A stretch of DNA of 64,000 nucleotides from Nocardioides sp. URHA0020 (GTDB lineage: Bacteria; Actinomycetota; Actinomycetes; Propionibacteriales; Nocardioidaceae): positions 124,001-188,000 of the forward strand of contig NZ_KK211169.1 in assembly GCF_000620705.1 (NCBI RefSeq), in the 5' to 3' direction. Below the pieces are notes generated by a model. It was not told where the DNA came from. It made no database searches and saw only the letters and a program-made list of their open reading frames with translations. Every line of letters begins with the position of its first letter. The first letter of the stretch is position 1. Positions 33,341 to 45,112 of this stretch are shown one piece after another. Made by a program: the position numbers and the translations under genes.

Positions 33341-34180
33341 ATGGAGTTCACCTCCACCGACGGGGCACGACGGTACGACGAGCTCGTGCGCGTCGCGGGC
33401 CGCGCGATCATCGGGCTCGACTTCGACGGCACGCTCTCGCCGATCGTCGACGACCCGGAGGCCGCGCACATCCACGACGACGCCCCCGACGTGCTGCTCG
33501 ACCTGGCCCGTGAGGTCGCCGCGGTCGCGGTGATCACCGGGCGCCCCGCGCGCCAGGTGCTCGACCTGGGCGGTCTGGAGGAGGTCGGCGACGCGCTCGC
33601 GAGCGCCGACGCGGACCTCTACGTCTTCGGCCAGTACGGCAACGAGCGCTGGTCGTCTCGGAGCCGACGGATCATCACGCCGCGCCCGCCGCGGGGCCTG
33701 GCGTCCTTCGAGCGCGAGCTGACCGGCGTGCTGCGTCGCGCCGACGCCGCCGACGCGTGGGTCGAGGACAAGGGTCTCGCGGTCGCCGTGCACACCCGAC
33801 GCCTCGACGACCCGGACGCCGCCTTCCAGCGGCTGCTGCCGCTGATCCGCAACCTCGCCAAGAACAACGACCTGATCACCGAGCCCGGTCGCAACGTCAT
33901 CGAGGTGCGCTCCTCGGGGATGCACAAGGGCCTGGCCGTGCGGACGCTGGTCGAGGAGCTCGACGCCGGTGCCTTCCTCTTCGCCGGCGACGACCTCGGC
34001 GACATGGAGGCCTTCGAGGCCGTCGCCGAGCTCCGCGACGCGGGCCTGCCCACGCTGCTGGTCTGCTCGGCCTCGGCCGAGCAGAGCGCTCTCGTGCCGC
34101 TCTCCGACGTGGTCGTGAAGGGCCCCGAGGGGGTCCTCGACCTGCTGCGCCGGCTGACGGCCGACGCGCGCGACGCCTAG
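33341..34180 (+). CDS. otsB: Trehalose-6-phosphate phosphatase OtsB
   Basis: HAD-superfamily phosphatase of 279 residues that removes the phosphate from trehalose 6-phosphate, completing the OtsA-OtsB route. HAD motif I is LDFDGTLSPI (both Asps visible); VITGRPARQV and a cap domain follow, and motif IV is FAGDDLGDMEAFE. ATG 33341 is preferred to TTG 33329. It is 14 kb from otsA and not in its operon. It is followed by the HAIR operator and lon. Confidence 0.93.
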   Translation: MEFTSTDGARRYDELVRVAGRAIIGLDFDGTLSPIVDDPEAAHIHDDAPDVLLDLAREVAAVAVITGRPARQVLDLGGLEEVGDALASADADLYVFGQYGNERWSSRSRRIITPRPPRGLASFERELTGVLRRADAADAWVEDKGLAVAVHTRRLDDPDAAFQRLLPLIRNLAKNNDLITEPGRNVIEVRSSGMHKGLAVRTLVEELDAGAFLFAGDDLGDMEAFEAVAELRDAGLPTLLVCSASAEQSALVPLSDVVVKGPEGVLDLLRRLTADARDA

Positions 34181-34259
34181 CTGCCGGGCCGGGATGGTCC
34201 GGCGCGTTCGCCCTCGGTGAACAGGAGGGTGTCTCCGGAACACCCGGCACCCCCGGGAA

Positions 34260-34280
34260 GTTGAGTCGTCATCACTCAAC
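34260..34280. promoter_or_regulatory. HAIR element (HspR operator) upstream of lon
   Basis: GTTGAGT-CGTCATC-ACTCAAC: perfect 7-bp arms and a 7-bp spacer, matching the HAIR consensus CTTGAGT-N7-ACTCAAG except at the outer base of each arm. HspR control of lon is known in Streptomyces. Confidence 0.8.
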
Positions 34281-34301
34281 TCCCATGAAGGTGAGGACAT
34301 C

Positions 34302-36614
<2,313 letters not shown>

Positions 36615-36618
36615 AATT

Positions 36619-36672
36619 CCGGGTCGTCCGCCTCACGCATCTCTGGAGACAGGGGTGAGGCGGACGACCCGG
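36619..36672 (+). terminator. Hairpin terminator after lon
   Basis: Perfect 18-bp stem with arms 36619-36636 and 36655-36672 and an 18-nt loop, starting 5 bp after the lon stop. It separates lon from the riboswitch-controlled unit. Confidence 0.75.
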
Positions 36673-36692
36673 TTGCACGTTCGCTCATGTCC

Positions 36693-36712
36693 CACATCGC
36701 GGAACCGATGTG
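36693..36712. promoter_or_regulatory. Inverted repeat upstream of the SAM riboswitch
   Basis: CACATCG-CGGAAC-CGATGTG, 7-bp arms with a 6-bp spacer. It overlaps the predicted -35 region of the metM promoter; the binding protein is unknown. It could add a transcriptional layer to the riboswitch. Confidence 0.4.
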
Positions 36713-36739
36713 CACATGGTGAGACGAGCGACGTAGAGT
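36711..36739 (+). promoter_or_regulatory. Possible promoter of the metM-metO unit
   Basis: TGCACA (36711-36716), 17-bp spacer, TAGAGT (36734-36739), placed just before the riboswitch. Each hexamer matches four of six consensus bases, so this is a weak prediction. Confidence 0.35.
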
Positions 36740-36746
36740 TCTTCTC

Positions 36747-36892
36747 AGCTCATCAAGAGGGACAGAGGGATACGGCCCTGTGAAGTCCCGGCAACCGCCG
36801 CGAGCCTCCGCCGCCCAGCACATCGGGATGCGGTTCGCGGAGACGGTGCCAATTCCGTCCGGCGCGAGAGTCGCAGCCGGAGAAGATGAGAA
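36747..36892 (+). ncRNA. SAM-I (S-box) riboswitch
   Basis: Core S-box sequences occur in order: CTCATCAAGAGG, GAGGGATACGGCCCTGTGAA, GTCCCGGCAACC, GGTGCCAATTCC, then GAAGATGAG. P1 pairs CTCATC (36749-36754) with GATGAG (36885-36890). The closing strand abuts the ribosome site AAGGAGG (36891-36897) of the next gene, so SAM binding could block translation initiation. This ties the gene to methionine or SAM metabolism. Confidence 0.93.
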
Positions 36893-36902
36893 GGAGGCCT
36901 TC

Positions 36903-38171
36903 ATGAGCGCTGTAGTTGCAGAAAAGACCACCACCCTGCGCGAGGGTGCCTTCGGCAACGCCACCAACCTAGCGTGCCGCGAGTGCGGCCACCAGGTCGA
37001 GCTCGGCCCCTTCTACGCGTGTCCGGAGTGCTTCGGCCCGCTCGAGGTCGCCTACGAGTTCGGCGCGGTGACCCGCGAGCAGATCGAGGCCGGCCCCGCC
37101 AACATCTGGCGCTACAAGGCGCTGCTGCCGGTCCCGACCGACATCGAGACCAGCCCCAACACCGAGCCGGGCTTCACCCGCCTGCTGCGCGCGACCAACC
37201 TCGGCGCCGAGCTCGGGATCACCAACCTGTGGGTCAAGGACGACTCGACCAACCCCACCAACTCCTTCAAGGACCGGGTCGTGGCGTGTGCGCTGAGCGC
37301 CGCCCGCGAGCTCGGCGCGAAGGTCTTCGCGTGCCCCTCGACGGGCAACCTGGCGAACGCCGTCGCCGCGGCCGGCGCCCGGGCCGGGATCAAGACCGTC
37401 GTCTTCATCCCGAGCAACCTCGAGCAGCCCAAGCAGGTCAACTCCGCGGTCTTCACCGAGTCGCTGGTCGCCGTCAACGGCAACTACGACGACGTCAACA
37501 AGCTCGCCTCCGAGATCGCCGGCGAGGAGGACGGCTGGGCGTTCGTCAACGTCAACGTCCGCCCGTTCTACGCCGAGGGCTCCAAGACGCTCGGCTACGA
37601 GATCGCCGAGCAGCTCGGCTGGCGGCTGCCCGACCAGGTCGTCATCCCGGTCGCGTCCGGCTCGCAGCTGACCAAGGTGCACAAGTCCTTCCAGGAGCTG
37701 GTCAAGCTCGGCCTGGTCGAGGACAAGCCGTACCGGATCTACGGCGCCCAGGCCGCGGGCTGCTCGCCCGTCTCGGTCGCCTACAAGGCCGGCGTCGACG
37801 CGATCCGCCCGGTCAAGCCGGACACCATCGCCAAGAGCCTCGCCATCGGCAACCCGGCCGACGGCATCTACGTGCTCGACATCTGCCGCGAGACCGGCGG
37901 CGCCGTCGAGGACGTCACCGACGACGAGGTCCGCGACGGCATCGTCCTGCTCGCCCGCACCGAGGGCATCTTCACCGAGACCGCCGGGGGCACCACCGTC
38001 GCGGTGCTGAAGAAGCTCGTCGAGACCGGCCAGCTCGACACCTCCCTCGAGACCGTCGTCATCAACACCGGCCACGGCCTGAAGACGCTCGACGCGGTCT
38101 CCGGCAAGGTCGGGCCGGCCGCGACCATCGAGCCGTCGTACGCCGCCTTCGCCGCCACCGGGCTGGCCTGA
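36903..38171 (+). CDS. thrC/metM: Threonine-synthase-family PLP enzyme, probable homocysteine synthase MetM
   Basis: 422-residue fold-type II PLP enzyme. An N-terminal zinc ribbon (Cys25, Cys28, Cys40, Cys43) precedes the core; the PLP Lys123 lies in NPTNSFKDR and the PLP phosphate loop in ACPSTGNLANAVAAAG. By similarity alone it would be called threonine synthase. The SAM-I riboswitch in front and the CysO-like carrier 22 bp behind instead match the MetM-MetO system reported in Streptomyces, which makes homocysteine from O-phosphohomoserine and a thiocarboxylated carrier. ATG 36903 follows AAGGAGG. A dual role in threonine synthesis cannot be excluded without the rest of the genome. Confidence 0.85.
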   Translation: MSAVVAEKTTTLREGAFGNATNLACRECGHQVELGPFYACPECFGPLEVAYEFGAVTREQIEAGPANIWRYKALLPVPTDIETSPNTEPGFTRLLRATNLGAELGITNLWVKDDSTNPTNSFKDRVVACALSAARELGAKVFACPSTGNLANAVAAAGARAGIKTVVFIPSNLEQPKQVNSAVFTESLVAVNGNYDDVNKLASEIAGEEDGWAFVNVNVRPFYAEGSKTLGYEIAEQLGWRLPDQVVIPVASGSQLTKVHKSFQELVKLGLVEDKPYRIYGAQAAGCSPVSVAYKAGVDAIRPVKPDTIAKSLAIGNPADGIYVLDICRETGGAVEDVTDDEVRDGIVLLARTEGIFTETAGGTTVAVLKKLVETGQLDTSLETVVINTGHGLKTLDAVSGKVGPAATIEPSYAAFAATGLA

Positions 38172-38193
38172 GAACCACCGAGAGAAGAGCCTG

Positions 38194-38472
38194 ATGTCCG
38201 TCTCCGTCCGGATCCCGACCATCCTGCGCACCTACACCGGTGGTGACTCCGAGGTGAGCGCCACCGGCGCCACCCTGGGCGAGGTGCTCGAGGACCTCGA
38301 CGCCCACTTCAGCGGGATCAAGGGGCGGATCCTCGACGAGTCCGGTGCGCTGCGCCGCTTCGTCAACGTGTACGTCGACAACGACGACGTGCGGTTCCTC
38401 GACAACCTGGACACCCCCACGCCCGACGGCACCCAGATCTCGGTGATCCCCGCCGTCGCCGGCGGCTGCTGA
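38194..38472 (+). CDS. metO: MoaD/ThiS/CysO-like sulfur-carrier protein, probable MetO
   Basis: 92-residue beta-grasp protein. Resembles mycobacterial CysO from VRIPTILRTYTGG to the C-terminus IPAVAGG, but has one extra residue after the Gly-Gly: the protein ends GGC. Sulfur carriers are active with a free Gly-Gly that is adenylated and thiocarboxylated, so the terminal Cys would first need removal, for example by a Mec/JAMM metalloprotease as known for some carriers. It is co-transcribed with the metM-like gene under the SAM riboswitch and would be its sulfur donor. Activating E1-like and JAMM proteins are not in the window. Confidence 0.87.
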   Translation: MSVSVRIPTILRTYTGGDSEVSATGATLGEVLEDLDAHFSGIKGRILDESGALRRFVNVYVDNDDVRFLDNLDTPTPDGTQISVIPAVAGGC

Positions 38473-38510
38473 CCGGCTGCCGATCCTGGGCAAAATCGCC
38501 CAGCAGGTCC

Positions 38511-38540
38511 TTGACACCTCCTTGGGTCAGGCAGCACAGT
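38511..38540 (+). promoter_or_regulatory. Possible promoter of the lacI-type gene
   Basis: A perfect -35 TTGACA (38511-38516) with a poor -10 (CACAGT, 38535-38540). The operator at 38547 would overlap the start of transcription. Confidence 0.45.
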
Positions 38541-38546
38541 ACGAAG

Positions 38547-38560
38547 TGGGAACGCTCCCA
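38547..38560. promoter_or_regulatory. LacI/CebR-type operator
   Basis: TGGGAACGCTCCCA, close to the CebR site TGGGAGCGCTCCCA and other LacI-family operators. It lies 180 bp before the LacI-type gene, so autoregulation is likely. The leader from 38561 to 38739 contains no convincing gene. Confidence 0.65.
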
Positions 38561-38739
38561 TACGCCACGGAGCGACGAGGGGTGGACCGCGTGATGGCCT
38601 CGGACCGACGTGGTGGGAGCGCCCGGCCCGGACGGCGGTTCGTGGCCGGGCCCCGCCGTACGGCGGGCCTGGGACTCCTCGACGTCCCGGGCCCGCCGTT
38701 CGCACCTCCGCTTCCCGGGCGCCTCGGCATACTGACGCC

Positions 38740-39759
38740 ATGACCCGACCGCCGCGCACCCGCCCGACCCTCGAGGAGGTCGCCGCCCGGGCCGGGGTCG
38801 GACGCGGTACGGCGTCGCGCGTGATCAACGGGGGCGAGAAGGTCTCCGAGCGGGCGCGGCTCGCGGTCGAGCAGGCGATCGCCGAGCTGGGCTACGTCCC
38901 CAACGCCGCGGCCCGCGCGCTGGTCACCCGCCGCACCGACGCGGTCGCCCTGGTGATCGCGGAGTCCGAGGAGCGGGTGTTCGGCGAGCCGTTCTTCGCC
39001 GGCGTCATCCGCGGCATCGGGTCCGCCCTGGCCCAGGCCGACCGGCAGCTGATCCTGCTGCTCGCCCAGGCCTCGCAGCGCCGAGGTGCGCTCGACGACT
39101 ACCTCACCCGCCAGCACGTCGACGGCGTGCTGCTGCTCTCGCTCCACGACGACGACGAGCTGCCCGACCGGATCCGCGCCCACGGCGTGCCCGTCGTCGT
39201 CGGCGGTCGTCGTGGCGATGCCCGCGAGGACTTCGTGGACGTCGACAACGTGCAGGGTGCCGAGCTGGCCGTCGCGCACCTGGCCGGCATCGGACGCCGC
39301 CACATCGCCACCATCGCCGGCCCGTCCGACATGGTCGCCGGCCGCTCGCGCTTCGAGGGGTACGTCGCCGGGCTGGTCGCCGCCGACCTGCCCGTGGACG
39401 ACCGCCTCGTGGTGCGTGGGGACTTCGGCCAGGGCAGCGGGGAGAAGTCGATGCGCACGCTCCTCGGTCGGGGGGTGGACGTCGACGCGGTCTTCTGCGC
39501 CAACGACCTGATGGCCGCGGGCGCGCTGCGCGCCCTCAGCGACGCGGGCCGGCGGGTGCCCGAGGACGTCGCGGTCGTGGGCTTCGAGGACGCGCCGATC
39601 GCGATGTCGACCAACCCGCCGCTGACGACCGTGCACCAGTCGCCGGAGAAGATGGGCCGCGAGATGGTCGCCATGCTGCTGGACTCGACCCGGACCCCGG
39701 GTGTCGCCCAACCGGGTCGGATGCTGTCGACGCACCTGGTCGTCCGCGGCAGCACCTAG
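38740..39759 (+). CDS. LacI-family transcriptional regulator
   Basis: 339 residues. N-terminal helix-turn-helix TLEEVAARAGVGRGTASRVINGG with the hinge helix NAAARALVTRRT, then a periplasmic-binding-protein-like sugar sensor ending ENLTTVHQSPEKMG-like sequence (LTTVHQSPEKMGREM). A CebR-like operator lies upstream. No transporter or glycosidase gene is adjacent, so its targets are probably elsewhere; the GH13 gene at 1-1703 has no such operator in the part visible. ATG 38740 overlaps a short non-conserved frame in the leader. Confidence 0.9.
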   Translation: MTRPPRTRPTLEEVAARAGVGRGTASRVINGGEKVSERARLAVEQAIAELGYVPNAAARALVTRRTDAVALVIAESEERVFGEPFFAGVIRGIGSALAQADRQLILLLAQASQRRGALDDYLTRQHVDGVLLLSLHDDDELPDRIRAHGVPVVVGGRRGDAREDFVDVDNVQGAELAVAHLAGIGRRHIATIAGPSDMVAGRSRFEGYVAGLVAADLPVDDRLVVRGDFGQGSGEKSMRTLLGRGVDVDAVFCANDLMAAGALRALSDAGRRVPEDVAVVGFEDAPIAMSTNPPLTTVHQSPEKMGREMVAMLLDSTRTPGVAQPGRMLSTHLVVRGST

Positions 39760-39776
39760 GTCGCTAGCCTCGGCCG

Positions 39777-40634
39777 GTGACGCGCGTCCTCCTGGCCACC
39801 TTCAACCTGATGCCCGACGGCGAGCCCGGCGGGGACCTGCTGCTCCGCGCCCTGACCGAGCGCGGCGTGGACGCCGCGTGGGCGTGCTGGGACGACCCGG
39901 CCGTCGACTGGGCCGCCGCCGACCTGGTCGCGGTCCGGAGCACCTGGGACTACCACCGCCGCTGCCCGGAGTTCCTCGACTGGGCCACCTCGGTGGCGGC
40001 GCGGACGGTGCTGCTCAACGGCGCCGAGGTCTTCGCGTGGAACGCTGACAAGTCCTACCTGACCGACCTCGGCGACCTTCCCGTCGTGCCGACGAGCCTC
40101 CTCGACGACCGCTCCCTGGTCGCCGGTCTGCGCGAGGCGGTGGCCGCGTGGGGGACGGTCGTGGTCAAGCCCGCCACGGGAGCCGGGGGAGTCGGGCTCG
40201 TGGTCGCGGAGGGGCTCGACGACCCCTCCCTGGAGGGGCTGGTCGCGGGACCCTGGGTGGTCCAGCCGCTGGTCGGGTCGGTGCGCACGACGGGTGAGAT
40301 CTCGGTCTACGTCCTCGACGGTCGGGCGGTGTCGCAGGTGGACAAGCTGCCGGCCGGTGGCGAGCTCCGGGTGCAGGAGCTGTACGGCGGCGGGACCCGG
40401 CCCGGCGTCCTCGAGCCCGAGACGGCCGCCCTCGCCGAGCGAGTGGTCGCGGTCGTCGGGTCGCGCCTCGGCGCCGACCTGTCCTACGCGCGGGTCGACC
40501 TGATGACGTACGACGAGCGGCTGGTGATCAGCGAGCTGGAGCTGATCGAGCCCGGTCTCCACCTCGACGTGCTGCCCGGCAACGCGGCCGCGTTCGCCGA
40601 CCTGGTCGCGCAGCGGCTCCGCCGGCTCTCCTGA
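39777..40634 (+). CDS. ATP-grasp protein (RimK/glutathione-synthetase-like)
   Basis: 285 residues. The N-terminal pre-ATP-grasp domain is followed by VVVKPATGAGGVGLV (ATP loop), a WVVQPLV hinge, GEISVYVLDG and, late, RVDLMTYDERLVISELELIEPGL with metal-binding acidic residues. ATP-grasp ligases join a carboxylate to an amine; the substrate cannot be told. It is close to the prokaryotic glutathione-synthetase fold, but actinobacteria use mycothiol, so another product is likely. GTG 39777 starts 17 bp after the LacI gene and may be co-transcribed. Confidence 0.8.
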   Translation: MTRVLLATFNLMPDGEPGGDLLLRALTERGVDAAWACWDDPAVDWAAADLVAVRSTWDYHRRCPEFLDWATSVAARTVLLNGAEVFAWNADKSYLTDLGDLPVVPTSLLDDRSLVAGLREAVAAWGTVVVKPATGAGGVGLVVAEGLDDPSLEGLVAGPWVVQPLVGSVRTTGEISVYVLDGRAVSQVDKLPAGGELRVQELYGGGTRPGVLEPETAALAERVVAVVGSRLGADLSYARVDLMTYDERLVISELELIEPGLHLDVLPGNAAAFADLVAQRLRRLS

Positions 40635-40648
40635 GGACGACCCCACTT

Positions 40649-40675
40649 CTTGCACTCGCCAGGGCCGAGTGCTAA
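40649..40675. promoter_or_regulatory. CIRCE element 1 (HrcA operator)
   Basis: CTTGCACTC-N9-GAGTGCTAA, close to the CIRCE consensus TTAGCACTC-N9-GAGTGCTAA; the right arm is exact. Confidence 0.88.
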
Positions 40676-40683
40676 ACATGACG

Positions 40684-40710
40684 CTGGCACTCTCGTCATG
40701 AGAGTGACAA
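40684..40710. promoter_or_regulatory. CIRCE element 2 (HrcA operator)
   Basis: CTGGCACTC-N9-GAGTGACAA, a less perfect CIRCE 8 bp behind the first. Both lie upstream of groEL and allow cooperative HrcA repression. Confidence 0.8.
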
Positions 40711-40820
40711 CCGGATCGGTGCCAGTTGAGGCCCTCCGCGCCGGCGAGAAAGGGTTCGCCGGGGCCGGGTCGTCCGTCGCGGGCAACCCATCGGATCCGG
40801 ATTCCCGAACTCAAGCGTGA

Positions 40821-42464
<1,644 letters not shown>

Positions 42465-42487
42465 GTCCAGCCTCACCAGCTCCCACA

Positions 42488-42521
42488 CAGCAGGGCCTCC
42501 GCCTCGGCGGGGGCCCTGCTG
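42488..42521 (+). terminator. Hairpin terminator after groEL
   Basis: Stem arms CAGCAGGGCCTCCGCC (42488-42503) and GGCGGGGGCCCTGCTG (42506-42521), complementary except for one wobble pair. Confidence 0.8.
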
Positions 42522-42589
42522 CCATGGGGGCCCCGCAACAGCACATCCGGGCCATGCCGGCGGGCGGCGACCGGACCTAGGGTCGGGGC

Positions 42590-44530
42590 ATGACTCTCGG
42601 TGGCCCCGGTCGACGGCGTGCCCGACTGGCGGTGGCCGCCCTGGTCGGGCTGCTGCTCGCGACGGGCGGCACGTCCGCGACGGCCTCCGCGGGACCCGAT
42701 CGGCGTACGCCGCAGCGCGCGGCGCCCACGGTTGTCGTGTCACCCACCGCCCGGATCCCCGGGGAGACGTTCACCGTCACGGGCACGGTCCGCGGGGGCA
42801 CCTTCAAGCGCACCGTCCGCCTCCAGGGGCGCACCGGGTCGGTCTGGAGGACGCTCGCCACCACGAGGGCGAAGGGCGGGCGGTCGCTGACCTTCCGCAC
42901 CTCGACACGCTCCACCGCCGTCCGGTTCACGGCGCCGAAGGTCAAGCACCGGGGCAGGTGGTACCCCGCCTTCACCACGACCGCTCGGTCCGTCGGCGTG
43001 CAGGTGCAGCGCGCGCGGCTCACGATGCCGGGCGCGGTCGTGGCCGGCTCCACCGTCCACGCCTCCGTCACGGTCACGCCGTTCCGCACCGGCCGCGCCG
43101 TGCGGCTGCAGGGTCTCGGGCCCGGCGGCTGGACCGACGTCGACAGCGCCGACCCCGGGACGACGCAGGTGGCGCTCTTCGCCTGGCTGGCCGAGTCGGG
43201 CGTCACCGCCTACCGCGTCGTCGCCGCGGCGTACCACGGCGCCCCGCTCCTGGTGTCTCCCGCGAAGCCGGTGACCGTCACGCCGCCCGCCGGCACGGTC
43301 AAGGTGTCCCAGCAGCCCGGCGGTGGCGAGTCCGACGGTGAGAGCATCCTGCCCTCGGTGTCCGACGACGGGCGCTACGTCGCCTTCCAGTCCGGGTCCT
43401 ACGACCTCGGCACGGGCGACACCAGTGCCCGCACCGACGTCTACCTCCGCGACCAGCAGACCGGGATCGCCACCCGGGTGTCGACGTCCGTCACGGCCGA
43501 CCCGACCGCGGCCTCGGGGGTCTATCCCGTGGTGTCCGGCGACGGGAAGTGGGTGGTGTTCTTCTCCGAGGACGCACTCGTCGCAACGGACACCAACAAC
43601 GAGGACGATGTCTACCTGTGGAGCCGCCTCACCGGCACCACGACACTGGTCTCGCACGTCCCGGGTGGCTCGGCAGCGGGGAGCTCCGACAGCTGGTACC
43701 CGTCGATCTCCGCCGACGGCAGCCTGGTCGCCTACCAGACCTTCGCCAGCGACATCGTCCCGCGCGGCGACTTCCCGAACGGCAACATCGTCGTCTGGGA
43801 TCGCGCCGCCGACGTCACCAGGCTGGTCTCACGCGCCGGCTCCGGGCTGGCGGGCGAGTACGCCGACGGCTACAGCAACAGCCCGGCCCTGGCTGGGGAC
43901 GGGTCCGCGGTCGTCTACCAGTCGTCGTCGACCAACCTGCTCGCCACGACCGCCGGCACCGCGGGGCGCTACGACATCTACCGCCAGCCCCTGTCGGGCG
44001 GTGCCCCGAGCGGCCTGCCCAGCCTGGTCAGCCACGTGCCGGGCAGCACGACCGTCGGCGGCAACGCCGGCAGCGTCGAGCCGACCATTTCGGGGGACGG
44101 CCGGTTCGTCGCCTACGAGTCGCGCGCCACCGACCTGGTCGCCGACGGCGACACCGACAGCTCCGAGGACATCTTCCTCTGGGACGCCACGGCCCCCGCA
44201 GCCACCGCGCGGCTCACCGACGGGTCCGCGGGTCTCGACAGCGGCAACCCGCAGCTCTCCTCGGACGGCAGCACGCTGGTCTTCGAGTCCAACGTGGCCG
44301 GCCTTGTCCCCGGAGACTCGACGATCGACTACGACGTCTTCCGGTGGCGGCGTGCGAGCGGCGTGCTGGACCGCGTCTCCCGGCCGAATGCCGGCGGCGA
44401 GCCCGACGGCAACAGCCTCGACCCGTGGGTCTCCGCGGACGGCAGCACGGTCGTCTTCGACTCGGCCGCCACGGACCTGGTCGGCACCGACGTCCAGCCC
44501 TACCGGGACGTGTTCCTCTTCACGGGCTGA
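42590..44530 (+). CDS. Secreted TolB/PD40-like beta-propeller protein
   Basis: 646 residues with a signal peptide (AVAALVGLLLATGGTSATASA). A beta-rich N-terminal part (about 45-235) of Ig/adhesion-like character precedes about five to six PD40-type blades marked by repeats such as SDDGRYVAFQS, SGDGKWVVFFS, SADGSLVAYQT and SGDGRFVAYES. Such propellers bind ligands or proteins outside the cell; no catalytic residues are seen. It is unrelated to the ECF sigma gene 42 bp downstream except by strand. Confidence 0.85.
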   Translation: MTLGGPGRRRARLAVAALVGLLLATGGTSATASAGPDRRTPQRAAPTVVVSPTARIPGETFTVTGTVRGGTFKRTVRLQGRTGSVWRTLATTRAKGGRSLTFRTSTRSTAVRFTAPKVKHRGRWYPAFTTTARSVGVQVQRARLTMPGAVVAGSTVHASVTVTPFRTGRAVRLQGLGPGGWTDVDSADPGTTQVALFAWLAESGVTAYRVVAAAYHGAPLLVSPAKPVTVTPPAGTVKVSQQPGGGESDGESILPSVSDDGRYVAFQSGSYDLGTGDTSARTDVYLRDQQTGIATRVSTSVTADPTAASGVYPVVSGDGKWVVFFSEDALVATDTNNEDDVYLWSRLTGTTTLVSHVPGGSAAGSSDSWYPSISADGSLVAYQTFASDIVPRGDFPNGNIVVWDRAADVTRLVSRAGSGLAGEYADGYSNSPALAGDGSAVVYQSSSTNLLATTAGTAGRYDIYRQPLSGGAPSGLPSLVSHVPGSTTVGGNAGSVEPTISGDGRFVAYESRATDLVADGDTDSSEDIFLWDATAPAATARLTDGSAGLDSGNPQLSSDGSTLVFESNVAGLVPGDSTIDYDVFRWRRASGVLDRVSRPNAGGEPDGNSLDPWVSADGSTVVFDSAATDLVGTDVQPYRDVFLFTG

Positions 44531-44572
44531 GGACCGGCGACGGTTTCGGCCCGCGGGCGGACATGTGACAGC

Positions 44573-45112
44573 GTGGACCGCGTGGACCAGAGCCGGCGGG
44601 AGCGCTTCGAGACGGTCGCGCCGGAGCTGATCGAGCCGCTGCGGCGGTTCCTCGCCCGGCGTACGGATCCGGCCACGGCCGAGGACGTGCTCGCCGAGAC
44701 CCTCCTCATCTGCTGGCGCCGCGTGGCCGACCTGCCGCAGGAGCCGCTGCCGTGGGCGTACGGCGTCGCGCGCAACTGCCTGCTCAACGCCGAGCGCTCC
44801 GCCCGCCGCCAGCAGCGGGTGGCGGCGAGGATCGCCACCGTCGACCCGCCCGCCGAGGCCGTGCCGACGGCGGTCGAGCCGGACGACGACCTCGCCGCCG
44901 CCCTCCTCGCGCTGCGGCCGGCGGAGGCCGAGCTGCTCCGGCTGTGGGCGTGGGAGCAGCTGACGCCGACCGAGATCGCGGCGGTCCTCGGGATCACCCC
45001 CAACGCGGCGAGCATCCGGCTGCACCGGGCGCGCGAGAAGCTCAAGGACCAGCTGCGAAAGATCGCGGTGAGGTCCGGACATGAAGGGTCGAGAGAGGGG
45101 AGGAAGCCATGA
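44573..45112 (+). CDS. ECF-type RNA polymerase sigma factor
   Basis: 179 residues. Region 2 spans about 15-85 (DPATAEDVLAETLLICWRR) and region 4 about 115-165 (RLWAWEQLTPTEIAAVLGIT, then NAASIRLHRAREKLK). GTG 44573 is the start. Its end overlaps the next gene (ATGA), which has the layout of an anti-sigma factor. The signal and target promoters are unknown. Confidence 0.9.
   Translation: MDRVDQSRRERFETVAPELIEPLRRFLARRTDPATAEDVLAETLLICWRRVADLPQEPLPWAYGVARNCLLNAERSARRQQRVAARIATVDPPAEAVPTAVEPDDDLAAALLALRPAEAELLRLWAWEQLTPTEIAAVLGITPNAASIRLHRAREKLKDQLRKIAVRSGHEGSREGRKP

Noticed and set aside
36903..38171. Simple threonine synthase without special role.
   Set aside because: The SAM-I riboswitch and the linked sulfur carrier point to methionine; kept as the alternative name.
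38522..38743. Short plus-strand frame in the leader of the LacI-type gene, ending in ATGA with its start.
   Set aside because: Low complexity, no convincing ribosome site or domain; kept only as possible leader peptide.
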